From the NCBI GenBank assembly GCA_020216895.1, contig JAIWOM010000027.1:1-10856 (forward strand): a stretch of DNA of 10,856 nt, written 5' to 3'. The position numbers and the translations under genes are program-made. Below are positions 9,101 through 10,856 of this stretch, one piece after another (the stretch's first letter is position 1; every line of letters starts with the position of its first letter). A model generated the notes under the pieces. The model ran no database searches, was not told where the DNA came from, and saw only the letters and a list, made by a program, of their open reading frames with translations. This stretch comes from Microcella sp. (GTDB taxonomy: Bacteria > Actinomycetota > Actinomycetes > Actinomycetales > Microbacteriaceae).

Positions 9101-9903
9101 GTGACGCCGCTGATGCCGGTCGGCTGCAGCAGGTCGAGCGTGGTCGAGGCCGTGCTGGCCGGCTCCTGGATGGTTAGCGCGTCGACGGAGGCGTTGCTGG
9201 AGTTGGTGGCCCCGAGGGCGACGGCGACGCTCGTGCCGAGCACGGCGGTGGCCTGGTCGGGGGTCACCGTCTTGGTGACCTGCGAGGCGAGGGTGCGCGT
9301 CACGGCGAAGACGATCTGAGCGCTCGACTCGACGACGTTGGGGCGCGGCGGGTCGAGCGTGAGGTCCTGCCGGTTGGCGACCGTCACTGTCGCGGTGTTG
9401 TCGACGACGACCCCATTCCAGTCGGCAGAGAGGTCGGCCGGCACCGTGGCGGTGGCGTTGATCTGGATGCCGGTTCCGGCCTGCAGACCGACCCGGCCGC
9501 CGCCGAGGTCGTCCATGATGCGCACACTGAAGTCGTTGCCGGTGATGTCGACGTCGATCGGGGGGATCGACTGGGCGGTGGTGACGCTCTGCAGGTCGAG
9601 AGGCTCGGGCACGACGTCGGCGAGCGTCAGGTCGAGGCAGTCGGTCTCGAGCGAGGAGCAGTTGATCGTGAACTGGTAGGTGACGGTGCCGCCGGGCACG
9701 ACGGCCGTCGGGTTGGCGGGGATCGCATCCTTCTCGAACTGCACGAGGACGGGCTCGTCGATATCGCCCTCGGCGGCGACGGCCGACTGCAGCACGGCGA
9801 ACGGCGCCAGCAGACCGGCGAGGGTGAGGAAGGTCACCGCGGGCATCGCCTGACGGAGTCGACGGCGCCAGCGAGTGCGTCGACGGCTGGGTGCTGCGGC
9901 CAT
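115..9903 (-). CDS. Giant multi-module LAxTG-anchored surface protein with eleven DUF5979-type repeats
   Basis: A 3262-residue secreted protein, probably attached to peptidoglycan by a class E sortase and displayed as a long stalk; ligand and role are unknown. Visible parts in order: an Arg-rich n-region and hydrophobic signal peptide, probably cut after Ala44; nine beta-sandwich-like modules of roughly 150-250 residues (about 45-1900), resembling DUF11/prealbumin-like surface domains; eleven DUF5979-type modules (about 1912-3222); LALTG (3227-3231); a hydrophobic segment (about 3234-3255); and the tail RRRAAAS. The ATG start is supported by AGGGGGG ending 9 nt upstream and by the signal peptide beginning directly after it. 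The frame is uninterrupted, so the gene looks intact. Codon use is uniformly GC-rich, with no sign of recent transfer. No catalytic domain is recognisable. An adhesin, wall spacer or pilus-like fibre are all possible; architecture is confident, function is not. Confidence 0.95.
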   Translation of the reverse strand: MAAAPSRRRTRWRRRLRQAMPAVTFLTLAGLLAPFAVLQSAVAAEGDIDEPVLVQFEKDAIPANPTAVVPGGTVTYQFTINCSSLETDCLDLTLADVVPEPLDLQSVTTAQSIPPIDVDITGNDFSVRIMDDLGGGRVGLQAGTGIQINATATVPADLSADWNGVVVDNTATVTVANRQDLTLDPPRPNVVESSAQIVFAVTRTLASQVTKTVTPDQATAVLGTSVAVALGATNSSNASVDALTIQEPASTASTTLDLLQPTGISGVTMPSGADRIRVDWHNGSSWTLGTPAATAALPVGVAPADIQALRFVFTSSTGGRIAIGATAALTLDTALSAAAAAVSEPTTIVNTASSWVTVGAESTTPVQASDSIVIGPPSIRPIATKQFDVSSIIGGQQVRVDLGGSNGGDFSLKELTLTEPAPGTTSLADQGLTFDGWVQADIEWPVGATSAEVSYRYEGDADFSAPIVTTTADSLPDPVDAALVTDIRVRFLSTLPQGMAPGQYAVLPFLAMTDVVVSDVTTTNTVRVDVVTLADETASAEADDDLTRRTARVNTLITKTASPDAVYGIAGATSLVSLPARVTPLPSAAVDPTASTVGSTALVVTDPFDTGTDDFWNWFDLSAIVATAVPGSSVLSVEYFDGADWLPLPGATGVVGPSFLSTTIDPAIRAELECVRFIYRHVDYDTLGTLLNPGFSVQPNLSVSLRSQLRDGTGEAASASRTETVVIDNVAQSWVGNPTADPTVATDEALEQLTLLPTVTEGGEGEPGGNVTALSKTWLTVPSTGSTAINARSAEQATVEISWGTGGAAFDSVVLSDTASDPATTSVAETVFEAFDLVRIPAISPSMDPLLTYDRIAAVELYLPGTGWTAASGNPCAGSACDGTFPGYTLTASERANATGVRLIVEESPTRASRIGSNPLAPPVGTGVAPSMSLSRDVRLVFELRDVRRSDAAVAVLGSTREAEYNLEGAFGQVRNTALMQGRDAADAVLLTRTASDDMLILDTPLTVDVTKTWVDGPLGTPPVGTPQALYPRARMTVVATNESVARVDELAIVDPVGGTDPFDAVNLFDIVTLTVPAGATASEVRLTREGGSVDSVTVSAALALTTAQLADVVGIEVVHTGRIDVQATTRLVIDTQLRPTFRSDPATQVNALTSAVIDNTAQARVVDPGGIYAPPLGESSYTLLAEDSASVSVVDFSYGVTATKGIVADTTATPSTPATQIEGNSRVATVTLTGQPSGSVRSTDMLFEDVSPTFWNAYTFTAFGAHSFATPINRVKLDVLVGVDYTVDPGTGELVVECQGSTVLDACWVEGTLASSLALPTLPPGATIADIRGIRAQYTRSDGAAWERPFNPTQTLRFTATRRDTLVAPAGEPVPSTLYVYTEPAPGEAEIGVFTNDLTVTAWADNGADAPLWEVSDDDTKQLIFQHRPAKVEIIKTPFGPLTLGAPIPYEIEVTNRGTGLDKQLTGLEIVDLIPVDGQGPQLVLQPDPETGLPSAPEDVVVIEVVDEANQPVPAPSFTVTLGTAEPTGQPLTITLDPSFVLEHDWTMTISAPLQFRQFFEAGSESEGFVLNTATVTSDQPFDECTPSTDGVLQTMITEVSSCSATTRVWALPSAPMTIIKGVKGVEAGPLGTDGLPLIDPVTGRPYDDLGVIKTVASNPADCSTPTLDVEGELYYRYPCVPITRPGGVEEWVGYFFNAGNVRVHQISSIDVLPRENDRGVIINDARSSRWAPILLERPRLVGYPDEAMTVYYTDRLDMATPACNGADIQNDLGMSPTSDPPMVESYWPCVTSSSPGGLLDRADPATGWKVMPLSPSAALLESVVALKFVIDFEVGGVSPVGLAPGEAVAVAYETRTALEPVLRETNANLARDSIAYNSIAGAARGFDGVNDLPYRFVTEPRKVGVALATGAVDLAKVVDGAGERFAPSSFQIALACTVDIDGAGTEHEPEPIQLLSSTGANRSPFTLTGDAAATRILGVPLYAVCDVSEVGTTGATTTVIAPEQVVSRALDSSPSTVFNPNPALDERPAIEQSTITNTYEEASLTISKTVNMSGAVNEAGNPVMQTSFSFSVACTYDNGSGPVAVTMTPSTFTLNNGGSRTYTDLPAGAVCTVTETQARSATVTKVVTVGGVAGSATSGATATGVVLAPDTALGAPTNAVDYTNTIAVGSLTVTKAITGAGAAEYGDGVFTVRVSCTRTSAGATPATTGAPANSVWWGTFTLDNSNPPSSLSRTISNIPAGSVCAITEPGNAGATQVTLPSNATILANQTVSRTLTNRFDLASLTVGKTVQTSAVDAEGNPVYPAGDFEYEVTCTFQSQTVLATGYSSSPMTFTLRHGETETLTGLPAGGACAVTETNTQNADSTSILRTVNGTQTSIDGVTATIASLAADATSPVTRNSTQFTNRYGVSSFTISKDVIGGGVSQFAPASFTAALYCETADGVVAFDGDVTVAADGVTTIENLADGSTCTVFERDVELTGADAHRIVDDSGTATDGSVIDGTDIVITADQPGRVILENYYLTGDLEVSKTVLGAGATFGDGPFEVTLACERDGIAVDLVGGATRSIAAGGTARYSMLPSGAECTLTETGPAGATSSRILDGSGTELTDDAATGTGFTVVVDPAVLLDNQDQPGFEVENTFELASLSVTKAVDSDAVDQAGTPIEYGPFPVAVDCLFEGSAAYGTGYDADTPMTAILADGDTWTIEGLPNGASCTVTETDAMDADSTTLTVVVDGGDPTTVDGTTTMVTLGTSTAVAIDNAYTVGQLTVTKAVTGAGADAWADAPYEIVVRCVLDDASGERTVFEQTYALERGDDPVVIDGLATGALCSVTETKTGGASLTRITVDGGEPFAGLEGEVLIDGPTHSVTVTNRFDLGEVAVSKVRDGLGAATWGAGPFEVELSCTRTIDGADPVAIAIPGGATRELSSDTLFEASWTGLPHGAVCSIEETRTAGATSTAIDLETVEVGESPVGFVITNTFDVGSVVVTKTFAGDGTGLFVRDDFEASLACTLEIDGQVTALEIPGGATRALTAGNGYTNRWDDLPAGAACTVVESRTGGATESVVTGGELTVEADVEHEVSIENTFLLAAFSITKELAGPFAFEARDSIFVIETSCLWERDGEMVPMLPGDWWLDGAGGGEQIEGDPGTDPTDPVEPPTSVRHEISAGTTVLFENLPAGSVCSISEIDGGGATAHLLWAGGVLQLGDLALSGGANDSTLTNVFLTTLALTGVEIVFALWLIGGLFFVGTVLLLIARRRAAAS
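118..225 (-). other. C-terminal LAxTG sorting signal (residues 3227-3262)
   Basis: LALTG occupies residues 3227-3231, followed by Val-Glu, a hydrophobic segment of about 22 residues (3234-3255), and RRRAAAS at the C-terminus. This is the three-part sortase signal. The LAxTG form, instead of LPxTG, is the one recognised by class E sortases of high-GC actinobacteria. The motif begins only six residues after Asn3221, the last predicted bond-forming residue, so there is almost no linker to span the wall. Confidence 0.88.
238..4170 (-). repeat. Eleven tandem DUF5979-type modules (residues about 1912-3222)
   Basis: Modules begin at a strand of the form x-h-x-h-[ST]-K, with Lys at 1918, 2050, 2177, 2290, 2418, 2531, 2651, 2772, 2883, 2989 and 3095, a spacing of 106 to 132 residues. 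Every module then has a Cys about 25-35 residues on (VSC, LAC, VTC), a turn like LPAG, the motif C-x-h-x-E (CTVTE, CAITE, CSVTE), and a closing [TED]-N-x-[FYI] strand (TNRF, TNTY, ENTF). The pattern is complete in all eleven, so none looks degenerate. This is the DUF5979 family pattern and resembles Cna-B domains, where the Lys and Asn side chains join under catalysis by the Glu. The modules differ clearly in sequence, so the array is old rather than a recent DNA-level tandem expansion. Confidence 0.88.
4204..9771 (-). repeat. N-terminal array of nine large beta-sandwich-like modules (residues about 45-1900)
   Basis: Each module opens with a short strand holding a Lys, at residues 58, 211, 385, 559, 776, 1012, 1205, 1437 and 1622 (for example VTKTV, ITKTA, VTKTW). 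A mid-module strand ends in Asp or Glu, often followed by Pro (LADVVP, TLTEPAP, VVTDPFD, EIVDLIP). Each closes with an Asn-bearing strand: Asn169, 350, 524, 729, 976, 1160, 1397, 1573 and 1879 (DNTATV, VNTASS, DNTAQA, LNTATV). This matches DUF11-like surface domains and the Lys/acid/Asn layout of isopeptide domains. The modules are much more divergent and longer than the C-terminal repeats. The ninth (about 1600-1900) is the least typical, with many aromatics and four cysteines. Boundaries are approximate and the fold assignment is by eye. Confidence 0.65.
9772..9903 (-). other. Signal peptide of the giant surface protein (residues 1-44)
   Basis: Residues 7-17 contain eight arginines. A hydrophobic core (about 19-38) rich in Leu, Ala and Phe follows, then SAVAA at 40-44 as a signal-peptidase I site, with cleavage after Ala43 or Ala44. 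The twin arginines are not followed by a convincing Tat consensus, so Sec export is more likely. The long positive n-region is usual for large actinobacterial wall proteins. Confidence 0.88.
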
Positions 9904-9912
9904 GCGGTTGGT

Positions 9913-9919
9913 CCCCCCT
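9913..9919 (-). promoter_or_regulatory. Ribosome binding site of the giant surface-protein gene
   Basis: The minus strand reads AGGGGGG, ending 9 nt before the ATG at 9903. It is a strong purine match to the 16S 3' end at normal spacing and fixes the start codon in agreement with the signal peptide. Confidence 0.8.
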
Positions 9920-9945
9920 GGACATCACACTGGCTCGCGCACCGT

Positions 9946-9967
9946 GGGTAGATTCCGGGCTCTACCC
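9946..9967 (-). promoter_or_regulatory. 7-bp inverted repeat in the presumed leader
   Basis: GGGTAGA (9946-9952) and TCTACCC (9961-9967) are exact reverse complements separated by 8 nt. If transcription starts near 9987, this would form a stem-loop in the mRNA leader, 26 nt before the binding site for the ribosome. It could equally be a protein operator on DNA. Confidence 0.4.
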
Positions 9968-10041
9968 CCGAACGGGTTACGCGAGAAGCGTTCACCATAC
10001 GGCGAACACCGCTCACTCTACTGGTGGCCGCGCGCGCTCCG

Positions 10042-10072
10042 TGTCCCACAGCGGGGGGACATTTTTGTCCCC
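10042..10072. promoter_or_regulatory. Cluster of three TGTCCC/GGGACA half-sites, possible operator
   Basis: GGGGACA (10055-10061) and TGTCCCC (10066-10072) form a perfect 7-bp inverted repeat around TTTT. A third half-site, TGTCCC at 10042-10047, is inverted relative to GGGACA at 10056-10061 with 8 nt between. Alternating half-sites of this kind suggest binding of one or two dimers of a regulator, of unknown family. The inner palindrome lies 57 nt past the stop of the NUDIX-family gene, so a hairpin terminator for that gene, without a U-tract, is the main alternative. Confidence 0.45.
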
Positions 10073-10129
10073 GTTCGGGTGACAGGATCGCCGTCGCGCG
10101 GCCCCCTTTGCCGATCGGCGGATGCGTCG

Positions 10130-10672
10130 CTACGGCAGCACGCCCACCGAGGCCAGCCCGGCGCGCAGCAGGGCGCCGCGCCCGCCCTCCAGTTCGTCCG
10201 CCACCCGCTGGGAGGCCGCCTCGTCCGGCGTCATCCAGGTGAGCTCGAGGGCGTCCTGCCGCGGCTCGCACGTGCCGGTCACCGGCACCACGTAGGCGAG
10301 GGCCACCGCGTGCTGGCGGTCATCGCTGAACCGGGTCGGGCTCGGGAAGGGGAAGTACTCGGCGACCGTGAACGGGGTCGGCGAGGCGGGGAGCTGCGGG
10401 AAGGCCATCGGCCCGAGGTCTTTCTCCAGGTGACGGAAGAGCGCGTCGCGGAGCGTCTCGCCGTGCATGACGCGGCCGCTCACCAGGGTGCGCGTGATCG
10501 CGCCGGCCGGGCTCACCCGCAACAAGACACCCACCTCGGTGACGACGCCCATGCCGTCGACCCGCACGGGGATCGCCTCGACGTACACCAGCGGCAGCCG
10601 GCGGCGCACCTCGTCGAGCTCCTCGTCGGAGAGCCAGCCCGGGTTCGGATCAGGAGTGCGCACAGTGGCCAT
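10130..10672 (-). CDS. NUDIX-family protein, DUF4916 type, with degenerate Nudix box
   Basis: A 180-residue cytoplasmic protein that I recognise as the actinobacterial DUF4916/NUDIX-like family, from its WLSDEELDEVRRRLP opening, the LVSGRV strand, RHLEKDLGP, PFTVAEYFP, and the DDRQHAVALAYVVP and PRQDALELTWMTP segments. The Nudix-box region spans residues 66-87. It keeps Gly66, Glu72, Arg80 and Gly87, but REuxEE is replaced by RHLEKD, so at least two canonical metal ligands are changed and hydrolase activity is doubtful. No membrane or signal segment is seen. Start: ATG at 10672 has GGAG only 1 nt upstream, which is too close; GTG at codon 4 (10663) lies 10 nt from the same GGAG, and leaderless translation from the ATG is also possible. 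The length fits the family. It is divergent from the alpha/beta hydrolase gene. Confidence 0.85.
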   Translation of the reverse strand: MATVRTPDPNPGWLSDEELDEVRRRLPLVYVEAIPVRVDGMGVVTEVGVLLRVSPAGAITRTLVSGRVMHGETLRDALFRHLEKDLGPMAFPQLPASPTPFTVAEYFPFPSPTRFSDDRQHAVALAYVVPVTGTCEPRQDALELTWMTPDEAASQRVADELEGGRGALLRAGLASVGVLP

Positions 10673-10746
10673 GCTCCATTCTGACCGCTCCAGCCGCGGG
10701 GCGGGCGACCGGACACGATCGGGCTCGCGCCTGCGACGATGGTCGG
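10673..10746. promoter_or_regulatory. Divergent intergenic region between NUDIX-family and hydrolase genes
   Basis: These 74 bp must carry both promoters if the two genes are expressed from here. On the minus strand, CAGAAT at 10683-10678 is a fair -10-like hexamer just before the NUDIX-family ATG and would suit a leaderless transcript. No convincing -35 or operator is seen. The plus-strand gene lacks a clear Shine-Dalgarno. Confidence 0.35.
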
Positions 10747-10856
10747 GTGAGCTCCGTGCAACTGATCGACGAGTCCGCCATCATCTGGTCGGCCCCCGCC
10801 CACGAACGCGCCGGGCGGCCCCTGCTCGTGCTGCTGCACGGCTACGGCTCGCACGA
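10747..10856 (+). CDS. Alpha/beta hydrolase (phospholipase/carboxylesterase-like), N-terminal fragment cut by the window edge
   Basis: The first 36 codons from GTG at 10747 read on to the window edge without a stop. The fragment includes PLLVLLHGYGSHE, the first core strand followed by the HG oxyanion-loop motif of alpha/beta hydrolases, most like the phospholipase/carboxylesterase group. The nucleophile and the rest of the triad lie beyond the window. GTG at 10747 is chosen because no in-frame ATG, GTG or TTG is found upstream; GTG at 10756 is the alternative. There is no signal peptide in the visible part, so it is probably cytoplasmic. Substrate cannot be told from the fragment. Confidence 0.75.
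   Translation, partial: MSSVQLIDESAIIWSAPAHERAGRPLLVLLHGYGSH

Larger units (their letters stand above)
9904..10129 (-). promoter_or_regulatory. Promoter and leader region of the giant surface-protein gene
   Basis: This 226-bp gap between the NUDIX-family stop and the surface-protein start holds no gene I can support. It is less GC-rich than the flanking genes in places. It contains several inverted repeats, listed separately. The best -10-like hexamer on the minus strand is TATGGT at 9999-9994, which would give a leader of roughly 80 nt. Its -35 region is poor, so an activator or an alternative sigma factor is possible. A second, weaker candidate is TAGAGT at 10020-10015. Confidence 0.4.

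Noticed and set aside
319..9177. Two very long plus-strand open frames (319-4716 and 4786-9177, each over 1460 codons) antisense to the surface-protein gene
   Set aside because: Their translations are low-complexity Arg/Asp/Gly/His/Val-rich, with no domains or signal sequences. They arise because the minus-strand gene almost never uses the TTA, CTA or TCA triplets that would make stops in that antisense frame, a known effect of extreme GC bias. The minus frame has clear domains, a signal peptide and a sorting signal.
9876..9892. Twin-arginine (Tat) signal in the Arg-rich start of the surface protein
   Set aside because: Arginines are abundant, but no convincing RR-x-F-L-K-type consensus precedes the hydrophobic core, and the multi-module wall protein is a typical Sec substrate.
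9967..10007. Several GAAC/GTTC motifs, considered as an actinobacterial SOS (LexA) box
   Set aside because: The SOS box needs GAAC-N4-GTTC. Here the spacing and orientation do not fit: GTTC and GAAC are 10 nt apart in the opposite order, and the CCCGAACGGG element has no GTTC 4 nt away.
10110..10119. Perfect palindrome GCCGATCGGC just after the NUDIX-family stop
   Set aside because: A 10-bp palindrome without a loop makes a poor hairpin, and such GC-rich words are frequent by chance in this composition.

Overview
The window is high-GC DNA with strongly G/C-biased third codon positions. Three things point to an actinobacterium (Actinomycetota): a sortase class E-type LAxTG surface anchor, a long array of DUF5979-type repeats, and a DUF4916-type NUDIX-family protein. 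Microbacteriaceae is my best guess, from the overall look of the genes rather than any marker gene, and is uncertain.

Layout. Positions 1-58 hold nothing I can assign. A perfect 18-bp stem with a 3-nt loop (59-97) lies 18 bp beyond the stop of the main gene and is probably its terminator. The minus-strand gene 115-9903 fills about 90% of the window and encodes a single 3262-residue secreted, wall-anchored protein. A 226-bp intergenic region (9904-10129) upstream of it carries a strong ribosome binding site and several inverted repeats. Then comes a minus-strand NUDIX-family gene (10130-10672), a 74-bp divergent intergenic region, and the start of a plus-strand alpha/beta hydrolase gene that runs off the right edge (10747-10856).

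The giant protein reads as a modular stalk: signal peptide (1-44), nine larger beta-sandwich-like modules (about 45-1900), eleven DUF5979-type modules (about 1912-3222), LALTG (3227-3231), a membrane segment and an Arg-rich tail. All twenty modules show an early Lys, a mid-module Asp/Glu and a late Asn, which is the layout of intramolecular Lys-Asn isopeptide domains. All eleven C-terminal modules also carry exactly two Cys. The whole protein has only about 32 lysines, and 20 of them sit at the predicted bond-forming position. The inference is a surface fibre stabilised in every module by an isopeptide bond and, in the C-terminal half, also by a disulfide. Its ligand is unknown and no sortase is encoded in the window.

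The NUDIX-family and hydrolase genes form a divergent pair that looks like ordinary chromosomal background, with no evident functional link to the surface protein.
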